Part shown: in pieces, positions 6,666 through 14,173 of the stretch
How the letters are laid out: each line of letters begins with the position of its first letter
Numbering within the stretch: position 1 is the stretch's first letter
Source of the DNA: CAZGOM01 sp964542875
Lineage (GTDB): Bacteria; Planctomycetota; Phycisphaerae; Phycisphaerales; Phycisphaeraceae
Assembly (NCBI GenBank): GCA_964542875.1
Contig: CAZIWA010000105.1
Coordinates: 1-20,453 of the forward strand
Direction of reading: 5' to 3'
DNA: 20,453 bases
Position numbers and translations under genes: made by a program
Notes under the pieces: model-generated
Told to the model about the DNA's origin: nothing
Database searches by the model: none
The model's input: only the letters and a program-made list of their open reading frames with translations

Positions 6666-7574
6666 ATGTCACAACCACCCGCTCAACCTGCTGCGTTTGT
6701 TCCGATCAACCTTGATGATGCCAAGGAGGTCGTTGATGCATTCCGGGCGGGTGCGCGGGCGAACCTTGAATCATCCCTGCGGCATGGCTCGGTGGTGCGG
6801 CTGCCAGCCAAGGGCCGCGTGGTGGTGACGGGCGACCTGCACGACAATGTCTACAACCTGGCGCGCATCCTGCATGCGGCAAGGCTGGACAAGAGCCCCG
6901 ACAACCATTTGATCCTGCACGAAATCATCCACGGCAAGGACCAGTCCGACACGGTGGATTTGTCCGTGCGCACGCTGGCGCTGGTGGCTGCGCTGAAAGT
7001 GCAGTTTCCCGATCAGGTGCACATCCTGCTGGGAAACCATGAGCTTTCGCAGATCGGTTACGGGAAGATCTCCAAGAGCGGGATCGACGTGAACCAGACG
7101 TTCAACAACGGCATCGACCACCTGTATGCGGCGCTGGGCGACGAGGTGCGCATCGCGATGGCCCGGTTCGTGAAAAGCATGCTGCTTGCGGTGATGCTGC
7201 CCAACGGGATCATGATCAGCCACAGCCTGCCGGGGGACAACGCGATCGGGAATTTTGACCCGGGTGTGCTGTACCGGGTGCCGGACGAAATGGACTTCCG
7301 GCGGCATGGGCCGGCGTTTGACATGGTCTGGGGCCGGGGGCACTCGGGCCAGACGCTCGACGAGCTTTCGGAACTGATGGGCGTGGACCTGTTTGTGATC
7401 GGGCACATGCAGGCGCCGGAAGGGTTTCACCTGCATAACCCGCGGATGCTGATCATTGCGTCGGATCATCCGTTTGGAGTGGTGCTGCCGATCGATCTGG
7501 AACGCGCGGAATACACCATGGAAGACCTGATGGCGTGCGTGGTGCAGTTGACGTCGATCCGGATGGTTAAGTAG
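6666..7574 (+). CDS. calcineurin-like metallophosphoesterase with divergent second motif
   Basis: 302 aa from ATG 6666 (MSQPPAQPAAFVPINLDDAK). Metallophosphoesterase motifs appear in order: VVTGDLHDN (Asp57, His59), LLGNHE (Asn124, His125), MISHSLPGD (His186) and VIGHMQAP (His247). These residues bind the dinuclear metal centre that hydrolyses phosphoesters in PPP-type enzymes. The usual second motif GDxxDRG is replaced by LHEIIHG (about 84-89), so one bridging Asp is absent and Glu86 or a histidine would have to serve. No signal peptide is present, so it is probably cytoplasmic. The open frame extends upstream to a TTG at 6582, but the extra residues look non-coding; the chosen ATG has no clear ribosome site, so the start is uncertain. 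The substrate (protein, nucleotide or other phosphoester) cannot be told. Confidence 0.85.
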   Translation: MSQPPAQPAAFVPINLDDAKEVVDAFRAGARANLESSLRHGSVVRLPAKGRVVVTGDLHDNVYNLARILHAARLDKSPDNHLILHEIIHGKDQSDTVDLSVRTLALVAALKVQFPDQVHILLGNHELSQIGYGKISKSGIDVNQTFNNGIDHLYAALGDEVRIAMARFVKSMLLAVMLPNGIMISHSLPGDNAIGNFDPGVLYRVPDEMDFRRHGPAFDMVWGRGHSGQTLDELSELMGVDLFVIGHMQAPEGFHLHNPRMLIIASDHPFGVVLPIDLERAEYTMEDLMACVVQLTSIRMVK

Positions 7575-7636
7575 GTTAAGCTTTCAGGCCGTTTGGTTTC
7601 TTTCACTTCTTTGCTTGCAAAATTTCAGGGGTCAAC

Positions 7637-8065
7637 ATGTCAAGCGAAGTTTTTCTCGGGCCGTTGAACTACATCGCAACGAAGATCCAAGCCAATCCCA
7701 GGGGTTGGAGACGGGGCGCGATGTGGCTGTTTCTGGGGTCTTTTCTGTTTTTCGCGTTGACGCTGGTGCTGGCGATGACGACCAGCAGCCCCAATGGGAA
7801 AAACAATCCCGGGCTGGGGCTGATGATGTTCGCCTCGCAGGGGTATATCGTGACGGGGTTCTTTTTGATGATCGGGGTGGTGTTCTTCCGGTTCCTGTAC
7901 CAAGTGCCGGTGGAGAAGCAGCAGGACTCTTTTTTTCTGGCAGCGGAGCGGTTTAAGCTGATGTACCGGCTGCTGGCGTTTATCGCGATCTTCATCCTGG
8001 CGCCGGGGGCGTTATCGACACTGTTTTTCTTGTGGGGTCTGCTGTCGCTGCTTTTCTGGAAGTAA
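7637..8065 (+). CDS. membrane protein A of a tandem paralogous pair, function unknown
   Basis: 142 aa, starting MSSEVFLGPLNYIATKIQAN. Three or four transmembrane helices are predicted: about 29-48 (MWLFLGSFLFFALTLVLAM), 60-84 (including GYIVTGFFLMIGVVFFRFLY) and 108-141 (a long hydrophobic stretch, possibly two helices). Between helices is a polar segment QVPVEKQQDSFFLAAERFKL. The N-terminal segment with PRGWRRGAMW is basic and probably cytoplasmic. It is followed after 119 bases by a clear paralogue of nearly the same length. I recognise no characterised family. It lies 62 bases after the metallophosphoesterase stop on the same strand. Confidence 0.78.
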   Translation: MSSEVFLGPLNYIATKIQANPRGWRRGAMWLFLGSFLFFALTLVLAMTTSSPNGKNNPGLGLMMFASQGYIVTGFFLMIGVVFFRFLYQVPVEKQQDSFFLAAERFKLMYRLLAFIAIFILAPGALSTLFFLWGLLSLLFWK

Positions 8066-8086
8066 GGGCGTTGATAAAGCAAGAGT

Positions 8087-8159
8087 GATTCGAGACCCTT
8101 TGTATTCCCGGGCGGCTGCGTTCGGGGGCCCGCTGGGCCGTGGGGCAGGGACTCGAATC
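8087..8159. repeat. imperfect long-range inverted repeat between paralogous membrane genes
   Basis: GATTCGAGACCCT at 8087-8099 and AGGGACTCGAATC at 8147-8159 are inverted copies differing at one position. The enclosed bases are GC-rich and contain a further CGGGC/GCCCG pairing, so the RNA could form a branched or extended hairpin of about 73 bases. It lies in the gap between two tandem paralogues and ends 25 bases before the second start codon. It could be a processing or attenuation structure, or a mobile repeat. It lacks a T-tract, and I could not fold it into a tRNA. Confidence 0.5.
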
Positions 8160-8184
8160 TTGGGTTTACTTTCGAGGGTGAGCC

Positions 8185-8601
8185 ATGTCGCGCGACGTTC
8201 TTCTGGCGCCACTGAACTATGTTGCGGTGAAGATTCAGGCCCATCCGAAGGCGTGGCGGCGGGGGGCGATGTGGTTTTTTCTGGGTTCGTGGATCGTTTT
8301 CACGATTCTGCTGATGATTACCCCAAGCCAGCCTAAGGGCGGGGAACTGGTGCTGGTGGTGTTTTTGCTGGCTTCGGTGGGATACATCGCCACGAGTTTT
8401 TTTGTGCTGGTGGGTGTGGTGTTTTTCAGATTCCTGTATCGGGTGCCGCAGACGCCGGATGACTCGCTGCTGGTGGTTTTGGCCAGCGCCCGCGTGCTGA
8501 TTACCTTTATCGTTTATTCGATTGTGTTTGTGGCGGTGCCGGCGATCGTGTCGACGCTTGTGCTATTGTGTGGCGTGGCGATGCTGTTTATCCGAAAGTA
8601 A
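8185..8601 (+). CDS. membrane protein B of a tandem paralogous pair, function unknown
   Basis: 138 aa, starting MSRDVLLAPLNYVAVKIQAH. It aligns end to end with the preceding gene: APLNYVAVKIQAHPKAWRRG against GPLNYIATKIQANPRGWRRG, then GYIATSFFVLVGVVFFRFLY against GYIVTGFFLMIGVVFFRFLY, and a closing hydrophobic segment ending in a basic residue. The N-terminal motif LNYxAxKIQAxPxxWRRGAMW is the best conserved part and may be the functional face. The same membrane topology is predicted. Its TAA is only four bases before the next ATG, so this gene and the next are almost certainly cotranscribed. It has no recognised family; neighbouring genes do not indicate a pathway. Confidence 0.78.
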   Translation: MSRDVLLAPLNYVAVKIQAHPKAWRRGAMWFFLGSWIVFTILLMITPSQPKGGELVLVVFLLASVGYIATSFFVLVGVVFFRFLYRVPQTPDDSLLVVLASARVLITFIVYSIVFVAVPAIVSTLVLLCGVAMLFIRK

Positions 8602-8605
8602 GGCT

Positions 8606-9010
8606 ATGGCGGGTGCGCCCAAGTGGATGTTCTGGTGCCTGGTTACCGCCGGGGTTTACAACATTGCGTGGGGCGCGTGGACGGTGCTGTTTCCGACGGC
8701 GCTGTTTGATTTGATGGGGATGGAACGGGCAAATTACCCTGAGATCTGGCAGTGCGTGGGGATGATCGTGGGGGTGTACGGCATCGGGTATCTGATCGCT
8801 GCGCGTGCGCCTTACGTGCACTGGCCGATCGTGCTGGTGGGGCTGCTGGGGAAGGTGTTTGGGCCCATCGGAATGGCCGAGGCGGTGTTGGGCGGGCGAT
8901 TGCCTGTGGAGTTTGCGATCACGTGCGTGTTCAACGATTTGATCTGGTGGGTGCCGTTTGGGCTGATTCTGGCGGGGGCGTGGAAGAAAGGTAGAAGGGA
9001 AAAGGAATAA
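8606..9010 (+). CDS. conserved small membrane protein, four predicted helices
   Basis: 134 aa from ATG 8606 (MAGAPKWMFWCLVTAGVYNI). Hydrophobic segments fall at about 8-31, 48-67 (CVGMIVGVYGIGYLIAARAP), 72-95 (HWPIVLVGLLGKVFGPIGMA) and 104-126. The run PEIWQCVGMIVGVYGIGYLI followed by HWPIVLVGLLGKVFGPIG resembles a conserved, uncharacterised membrane family met in diverse bacteria; I cannot attach a function. I chose this start rather than an upstream in-frame ATG (8522) because the extra 28 residues are a shadow of the overlapping membrane gene and are rich in Cys/Arg. It starts four bases after the preceding stop, consistent with an operon. It is unrelated in sequence to the two paralogues before it. 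Confidence 0.8.
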   Translation: MAGAPKWMFWCLVTAGVYNIAWGAWTVLFPTALFDLMGMERANYPEIWQCVGMIVGVYGIGYLIAARAPYVHWPIVLVGLLGKVFGPIGMAEAVLGGRLPVEFAITCVFNDLIWWVPFGLILAGAWKKGRREKE

Positions 9011-9146
9011 GTAGAAGAGGGGGGTGGTGGGATGTCAGATGCATCAAGTTAGGGGTTAGATGTTTTTCAGAGGAAGTCAGAGAGAAAAGCATGCGTTGGT
9101 GAGGCGCATGGTCATGATTTTTGAGTGTTGTGAAAGCTTAACGGGA

Positions 9147-9170
9147 CACTGGCGGGCAAGCCGGCCAGTG
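9147..9170. terminator. GC-rich hairpin between convergent genes
   Basis: CACTGGC (9147-9153) pairs perfectly with GCCAGTG (9164-9170) across a 10-base GC-rich loop. It lies between the convergent ends of the membrane protein gene (stop at 9010) and the prepilin-like gene (stop at 9209). It has no clear U-tract on either side, so it may be an atypical bidirectional terminator or a dispersed palindromic repeat rather than a classical intrinsic terminator. The rest of 9011-9208 shows nothing recognisable. Confidence 0.4.
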
Positions 9171-9208
9171 GCACGGCGGATTCATTCGCAGGCTCAGGGG
9201 GCGAGGGC

Positions 9209-9919
9209 TTAGTAGCGGTCGTAGGCGTTCCAGTGGCGGCGGATGGCGTTGGCGGTGGAGGCGTAGGCGAGATGTTCGAGGGGGAGTGATTCGGAGTGTC
9301 CGTCGGCGAAGAGGGTGTTGTTTCGGAGGCCGGAGTGGAAGAAGCCGCCGTCGTAGGTTTTGACGCCGTAGTGGTTGATGCCTGCGGAACTGTAGGAGGC
9401 GAGGATTTCGGCGAGCTGGATTTTGAGGTGGGGATCTAGCATTTTTTCGACGGTGATGATGCGGAGGGAGGAGAAGTTTCCCTGGCTGGCGACCATCCAG
9501 TTGCTGATGCGTTGGGGGAGGGCGGTCTGGAGGACGCCGCCTTCGGCATCGGGTTGCCAGGGGGCGCGGTTGACGGGGCAGTCCCAGGCTTTGCTTTTGA
9601 CGCGGGTCTGGGTGGGGGTGTAGCGGTCGTAGCCCAGGTAGATGTCAAGAAGGTAGAGGCGGTAAGCGGCGCTGGGTCCGGAGCTGGTGCCGCCGTAGCC
9701 GAAGGGCTGGACGACTTTGCGGCGGTCGTCGGCGGAATAGCTGGCCATGGCCAGGGAGAGTGTTTTCTGGTTGACCTTGCACTTGAGTTCCAGTGCGGTG
9801 GCGCGGGCCTGGCCGAGGCTGGGGAGGGATAGGGCAAGGAGGACGGTGATGATGGAGATGACGACGAGGAGCTCAATGAGGGTGAACGCATGAGACTGGC
9901 GGGGGTGTTGTGTGTGCAT
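9209..9919 (-). CDS. prepilin-type N-methylation domain protein (DUF1559-like pseudopilin)
   Basis: 236 aa from ATG 9919 (MHTQHPRQSHA then FTLIELLVVISIITVLLALS). The type IV prepilin signature is plain: a short leader, cleavage before FTLIE, Glu5 and a hydrophobic helix. Residue -1 is Ala instead of the usual Gly, as seen in many PVC members. The C-terminal signature HSGLRNNTLFADGHSESLP matches the H-x9-DG type motif of large planctomycete pseudopilin families, with one extra residue between His and DG. An upstream in-frame extension (to 9994) is rejected because prepilin leaders are short. These proteins are thought to be processed by a prepilin peptidase and sit in the inner membrane with a periplasmic beta domain; their true role is unknown. 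It diverges from the LacI gene, placing it with the glycosidase locus. Confidence 0.88.
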   Translation of the reverse strand: MHTQHPRQSHAFTLIELLVVISIITVLLALSLPSLGQARATALELKCKVNQKTLSLAMASYSADDRRKVVQPFGYGGTSSGPSAAYRLYLLDIYLGYDRYTPTQTRVKSKAWDCPVNRAPWQPDAEGGVLQTALPQRISNWMVASQGNFSSLRIITVEKMLDPHLKIQLAEILASYSSAGINHYGVKTYDGGFFHSGLRNNTLFADGHSESLPLEHLAYASTANAIRRHWNAYDRY

Positions 9920-10259
9920 GGCAGTCTCGCGATCAAAAAACAAACGGCAAATTATTTTGATGGGTGTGTACGGTCTTTCATGAATGTATGTCAAAAACAG
10001 TTTTTACTCAATGATTTTTTTAGTTTACGAAAGACATTTTTATAAGATTATATTTTAAATGTATTTGTGATTAATAAATATTGTCGAAAAAAATGTTGAT
10101 AGTTTTTTGATTTGTGGTTTTGGGCGAAAAACAGCCCTCAAGGCGTGTTGTCTGCGGACTGGATGGGGCGGTGGCCGGGTGGCAGGGGCCCGGGGGTTGT
10201 GAAATAATCGAAAACAGCGGGGTCCATGCGCTGTCGGACAAAACCCTGGGAGGTTTACC
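9920..10259. other. AT-rich divergent regulatory region of prepilin and lacI-like genes
   Basis: About 340 bases, extremely AT-rich from roughly 9930 to 10115, in sharp contrast to the genes on both sides. It holds the operator-like dyad at 10084-10110. A further inverted repeat ATCAAAA (9932-9938) / TTTTGAT (9955-9961) lies just upstream of the prepilin start; its minus-strand end shares GTTTTTTGAT with the lacI dyad. A small hairpin GGGC-N8-GCCC near 10121-10136 is in the predicted lacI leader. Exact promoters could not be fixed. Confidence 0.55.
10084..10110 (+). promoter_or_regulatory. operator-like dyad upstream of lacI-family gene
   Basis: TCGAAAAAAA (10084-10093) and TTTTTTGA (10103-10110) form an imperfect dyad around ATGTTGATAG. 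It closely resembles the minus-strand reading of the perfect dyad upstream of the glycosidase operon (TCGAAAAAA, TGTTTTGAC, TTTTTTCGA). The shared bases TCGAAAAAA, TGTT, GA and TTTTTT-GA suggest one DNA-binding protein, most simply the LacI-type regulator encoded 150 bases downstream. That assignment is inference. Confidence 0.55.
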
Positions 10260-11246
10260 TTGAGTTCCATTCTTGATGTGGCGCGGTTGGCCAAAGTGGC
10301 CCCCAGCACGGTGTCGCTTGTGACCAGCGGCAAGGGCCGGGTGAGCGAGAAGACACGCAAGCGCGTTGAAGAGGCGATCAAGCAGGTGGGGTATCGGCCT
10401 TCGCCCCGGAGGCAGACGCGGCATATCGCGGTGGTGTATACGTCCAACCTTTTTGTGCACGGGAAGCTGACGGAGTACTGCCGCGAGTGGATACGGGGGA
10501 TCCGAAGCGGGATCGACAAAGAAGGATCGCATGTGAGCCTGTTTCAAGGCGTGGACCATGTGAGCCACGACCCGATGTTTCTGCAGAGCCTGGAAGGGGG
10601 AGACTTTGACGGGGCGATCGTGATGGGAAGCCGGGCGGAAGACCATTATCTGCAACGGGTGCTGGAATCCGGCCTGCCGATGGTTGCGTTTAACCGGTAC
10701 CCCAAGCAGGCGGAGTTTTCCGCGGTGAGCGTGGATGTGTACAACGGCGGGCGTCTGGCGGCGCAGCGCCTGGCCGGGCAAGGGCACAAACGCGTGGGCG
10801 TGATGATCGTGACGGAGAATACGCACAACAAGAACTGCCACCAGGGATTCGTCGATGGGTTGGCGGAGTTTGGGATCGCACCGGTTTCAATCGGAGGATC
10901 GCATCAACTGGATGCGGCAGGGATCGCGCGGGTGATGGTGGAGCAGAAACTGACTGGGATGTTTTGCGGCGACCCCGCGGCGCAGAAGGTGGGCAATGAA
11001 CTGCTGAAGCTGGGCGTGCGCATCCCCCAGGATGTGAGCCTGATCGGCATCGACGACATGGGATTTGAGTTGGACAACGGCGCGCGGCTCACCAGCCTGA
11101 GCTATGACAAGGTGCTGATGGGTGAACTGGCGGGGCAGTTTATCCAGCAGTTGATTTCCGCATCAGGCCGGGTGCAGAACCTTTCGGCGACGGTGGCGGC
11201 GCAGATTGCAGAAGGGCAGACGGTGGGGGGGATTGAAGAAAGGTAA
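10260..11246 (+). CDS. LacI-family transcriptional regulator of the glycosidase locus
   Basis: 328 aa. The start is TTG 10260 (MSSILDVARLAKVAPSTVSL), chosen because GGGAGG at 10248-10253 sits 6 bases upstream and the LacI helix-turn-helix begins right after it. The HTH is DVARLAKVAPSTVSLVTSGK and the hinge helix region is VSEKTRKRVEEAIKQVGYRP (about 28-47). The ligand-binding core (about 55-320) has the periplasmic-binding-protein fold typical of the family, with FDGAIVMGSR, VSVDVYNGGRLAAQRLAGQG, KRVGVMIV and DVSLIGIDDMGFE. Family members repress sugar genes until a mono- or oligosaccharide binds. It is convergent with the glycosidase operon (33 bases between ends), and similar dyads lie upstream of both, so it probably controls the operon and itself. 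The effector sugar is unknown. Confidence 0.93.
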   Translation: MSSILDVARLAKVAPSTVSLVTSGKGRVSEKTRKRVEEAIKQVGYRPSPRRQTRHIAVVYTSNLFVHGKLTEYCREWIRGIRSGIDKEGSHVSLFQGVDHVSHDPMFLQSLEGGDFDGAIVMGSRAEDHYLQRVLESGLPMVAFNRYPKQAEFSAVSVDVYNGGRLAAQRLAGQGHKRVGVMIVTENTHNKNCHQGFVDGLAEFGIAPVSIGGSHQLDAAGIARVMVEQKLTGMFCGDPAAQKVGNELLKLGVRIPQDVSLIGIDDMGFELDNGARLTSLSYDKVLMGELAGQFIQQLISASGRVQNLSATVAAQIAEGQTVGGIEER

Positions 11247-11278
11247 AAGGGATAAGTGCAAGAGACGGAGAGGTGGGC

Positions 11279-14173
11279 TCATTGGGGAGGGGGAAGGGTG
11301 GGGCGGGTGGCGATCAGGAGCATGGACCATTGTTTGATGGCGTTGGTGCGGGCCTGGGCGTCACGGGCGTAGAGGATGGTGGTGGGGAGTTGGCCGGTGG
11401 CGGGGGGGAGATCGACGATGAGGAAGTCCGCGGTGGCGGGGTAAACGGGGGTGACCTTGAGGATGCCTGCTGCGATGGCGTCGCGGATGACGGGGCTGTC
11501 AGCTTCCGAGCCGATGACGATTTGAGACGTGGGAGCGGGGGTGGGTGCGGAGAGTTGTTTGAGGTTCATGCGGGCACAGGCGGCGGCGGTGAGTTCTTTG
11601 GCGGCGTCGGGTTGGCCGGCGACATGGGCGGTGAATACGCCTCGCACGGCGATGATGTTTGTGCCGAAGGCAGCGCCGGCGAGCGGGGCGGATTGTTGAA
11701 GGTCTGTGATGCCCTGAAGGAGGATGCGTTTGAGGGTGCGGAGGTTTTGGAGGTTGGAGCGAGGGATTTCCCAGGTGGCGGTCCATTGGCCGCCATAGGC
11801 GGGGACGTTGTATCGGGTGGTGCGGGATTTGAGGGTGACGAGTGCGGAATCGGAGGGCTGGAAGAGCGATTTGAGTTGGGCGTCGAGCTCTTTGGCTTTT
11901 GCGGCGGTCTTGGGGTTCTTGGAGAGAAGGTCGATGAGGAAGGCGAGGCGGGCGTAATAGCGGGCGTCTTCAATGCCGTCGCGTGCGCCTTCCCAGCCTT
12001 CGGTGTCGATGGGGCCGTTGGGGCCGGCGAAGACGCCGCCGCCGTTGGGGTACCAGCGGAGGTAGCCGTGGATGAACCAGCCGTTTAGGCCCAGGGAGGC
12101 GTAGTAGGCGCCGCGTTGCCGGTTGATGGCGTAGGAGGGCTGGTGCCAGTCGGCGGTGTAGGTGTACATGAGATCGCCGGGCTTGATGGTCTGGGGGTTT
12201 TGGCGGACGTAGCCCAGAGCGTCAGGCATGATCTGCTGGTTCCAGATCCAGACGCCGATGCTGCTGCGGAGCTGGGCGATCATCTCCGGGCGCTTGCCGA
12301 CCATGCCGGTGACGGTGAGCATCGGCTTGATGCCGGCGGCGTTGAGCAGTGCGGAGCGGTCATTGACGTCGTGAATTTCCGACGGGGCGATTTCATCGGC
12401 GATGAACGAGACGGTTCTGCGGATGCCGCGTTCGGAGAGGTAGAGCGCGATCTGGCGCAGGAGCCATGCCTTGATCTTCTGATGTTCGGGCGAGTTGTTT
12501 TCCAGCTTGCCGCGGGTGATGCCGCGGGCGATGGAGATCCAGTCGTCGGAGAGGTTTTTCAAGAGGGCGTGGAAGTAAGGCATGCCGCGAAGGGCTGCGG
12601 CGTCGACGTAAGGGTTTAAGGCGGTGAGGTCCAGATCCGGTAGGGCGTCGATGCTGACCTTGCCGTCCTTGATGGCCTGGGCCAGAGGCTGGCCGTCGGC
12701 GCGGAGTCTGGCGTAACTGAAGTTGGCGAGGACCCAGTAGACGTCGGTGTTGTAAGAGATGTGGTGGTCGGCGAGGTTATCGAGGTGGCGGTTGAAGACG
12801 GTGAGGTCTTCGGGGCCGTCTTTGGCGAGGGTGCGGACATCGCCGCCGATGGACTTCCACATGGAGGTGGCCTGGGCTTCGAAGTATTCGAGGCCGGGGA
12901 GGTTGACCGGCCATACTTTGAGCTTGAGGGGGACGCTTTGACCGCCGAGGGTTATCTGGCCCTGGTAGTCGCCAGGAGCGACGCCGCGGGTGTCGAGGGT
13001 GAACCAGAATGTGCTGGTGGTGTTTTCTTCGAGAGGGAATTGGCCGGGGTTTTCAGCGTCCAAAAGCCAATAGGTGCCGACGGTGAGCGATGGCTTGGCG
13101 AGGCCTTGAATGCGGACGCGGACTTTGCCCGCGGGGATAACGCCCGAAGAGCCTTTGAGGTCTGAGACGGTGACGGCGAAAGATGGAGCGGGCACGGGGG
13201 TGGAGACGTAGAGCGGGAAGGATTCAAACTCACTCATGCCCATGTCGAGATCGATGCCCGGAGTGCGTTCGGCGGGCGTGGAAGGGTAGGGGACGGGGAA
13301 GTACGTTGCGCCGCGGCCGGCGGTGGCGGGATCGCGAAACCAGGCGGTGGGGCCTGTGATGTTTTGCCGGGCCAGGCCTTGTTTGATCGTCTCCTGCCAG
13401 GTGATGGCGTCTTTGCCCTGGAGGAGCTGGGTGACCCAGCGGGCGAGGGCGTCGCTGGCAGCCCTGTCTTTGTCTTTGGCGTCCGCAGTGCGGGCGCGGA
13501 AGAGTTCGCGTCCGATGTGGATGACCTGGCCGCTGCCCCAGGTGTTGGCGAAAGCGACGGGTTTGCCGTTTAGGAGGATGAGGGGCTTGGCGCCTTGAAG
13601 TTGAGTGGGGTGGGTGCTGCCGGTGAGGGCCTGGGCGATGTTTCTGCGTGCGGTTTCATCAGCGGGGAGAAGATCGGCGGCCAGGGTGCTGGAGCCGAAG
13701 GATGGATCGCCTGCCGCGCCGGAGGAGATGCCTTTGCTGCCGAGCCAGGTGAGATCATCGGGCTTGGAATCGCGCCAGGTGGAGAGGGCGGTACCGATGA
13801 GGATGAGGCGGCCGCCTGAGAAGACGTAATCGCGCACCCATTGCAGTTCGCGGGGGTCTTTGAGGGCTGGGGCTTCGTCGCAGACGATGACGCAACTGAA
13901 GGCGGGCCAGGTTTCCGCGGAGACGAAGTCTTCGCCGTCGTCGTAGGAGAGTTTGGCGGGGTTGAGGACGTCCTTGATGATGGCCTGGCGTTCGAGCTGG
14001 CCGTATTTGACGCCGAAGATGAGGACTGGTTTTGCGGGGTCCGGCGCCTGAGTGGATTCGGTTTCAGGTGCAGGGGCGGGGGCCTGCGCGCTGATGGGGG
14101 CGAAGGAGAGCAGGAGGAAAGAAGCGGCGAGGAGGAGTCGGAGCTTGTTTGGTTTGTTGGGCTGGTTGGTCAT
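11279..14173 (-). CDS. secreted GH123/DUF4091-like glycosidase with N-terminal GATase-like domain
   Basis: 964 aa from ATG 14173 (MTNQPNKPNKLRLLLAASFL), which overlaps the upstream stop as ATGA; a longer upstream frame is an Arg/His-rich shadow. A signal peptide ends near SAQA (about 31). Residues 48-230 (PVLIFGVKYGQLE, CVIVCDEAPALKDPRELQWV, GGRLILIGTAL) resemble class I glutamine-amidotransferase-like/ThuA folds often attached to glycosidases. Residues about 310-420 form a beta-sandwich (ending PGDYQGQITLGG). The barrel region about 430-750 has TVSFIADEIAPSE, with adjacent Asp593-Glu594, and the DUF4091 signature WEGARDGIEDARYY (727-740). In GH123 an adjacent Asp-Glu pair performs substrate-assisted hydrolysis of N-acetyl-galactosaminides, so a similar mechanism is plausible. 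The C-terminus (about 880-960) may be another sandwich. It probably acts in the periplasm or outside the cell; the substrate is unproven. Confidence 0.82.
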   Translation of the reverse strand: MTNQPNKPNKLRLLLAASFLLLSFAPISAQAPAPAPETESTQAPDPAKPVLIFGVKYGQLERQAIIKDVLNPAKLSYDDGEDFVSAETWPAFSCVIVCDEAPALKDPRELQWVRDYVFSGGRLILIGTALSTWRDSKPDDLTWLGSKGISSGAAGDPSFGSSTLAADLLPADETARRNIAQALTGSTHPTQLQGAKPLILLNGKPVAFANTWGSGQVIHIGRELFRARTADAKDKDRAASDALARWVTQLLQGKDAITWQETIKQGLARQNITGPTAWFRDPATAGRGATYFPVPYPSTPAERTPGIDLDMGMSEFESFPLYVSTPVPAPSFAVTVSDLKGSSGVIPAGKVRVRIQGLAKPSLTVGTYWLLDAENPGQFPLEENTTSTFWFTLDTRGVAPGDYQGQITLGGQSVPLKLKVWPVNLPGLEYFEAQATSMWKSIGGDVRTLAKDGPEDLTVFNRHLDNLADHHISYNTDVYWVLANFSYARLRADGQPLAQAIKDGKVSIDALPDLDLTALNPYVDAAALRGMPYFHALLKNLSDDWISIARGITRGKLENNSPEHQKIKAWLLRQIALYLSERGIRRTVSFIADEIAPSEIHDVNDRSALLNAAGIKPMLTVTGMVGKRPEMIAQLRSSIGVWIWNQQIMPDALGYVRQNPQTIKPGDLMYTYTADWHQPSYAINRQRGAYYASLGLNGWFIHGYLRWYPNGGGVFAGPNGPIDTEGWEGARDGIEDARYYARLAFLIDLLSKNPKTAAKAKELDAQLKSLFQPSDSALVTLKSRTTRYNVPAYGGQWTATWEIPRSNLQNLRTLKRILLQGITDLQQSAPLAGAAFGTNIIAVRGVFTAHVAGQPDAAKELTAAACARMNLKQLSAPTPAPTSQIVIGSEADSPVIRDAIAAGILKVTPVYPATADFLIVDLPPATGQLPTTILYARDAQARTNAIKQWSMLLIATRPTLPPPQ

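Noticed and set aside
8079..8163. tRNA-like or tRNA remnant because of the ATTCGA-containing arms
   Set aside because: No acceptor, D-arm or anticodon-arm pairing could be assembled; the arms simply form one long hairpin.
9147..9170. Classical rho-independent terminator
   Set aside because: The stem is good but there is no run of T on either strand; kept only as a low-confidence hairpin.
10096..10126. Promoter TTGATA plus a -10 for lacI within the dyad
   Set aside because: No acceptable -10 sequence follows at 16-18 bases, so I only report the dyad.
10071..10841. Long minus-strand frame opposite the LacI-type gene
   Set aside because: His/Pro/Arg-rich shadow of a clear LacI coding sequence with its own start and ribosome site on the other strand.
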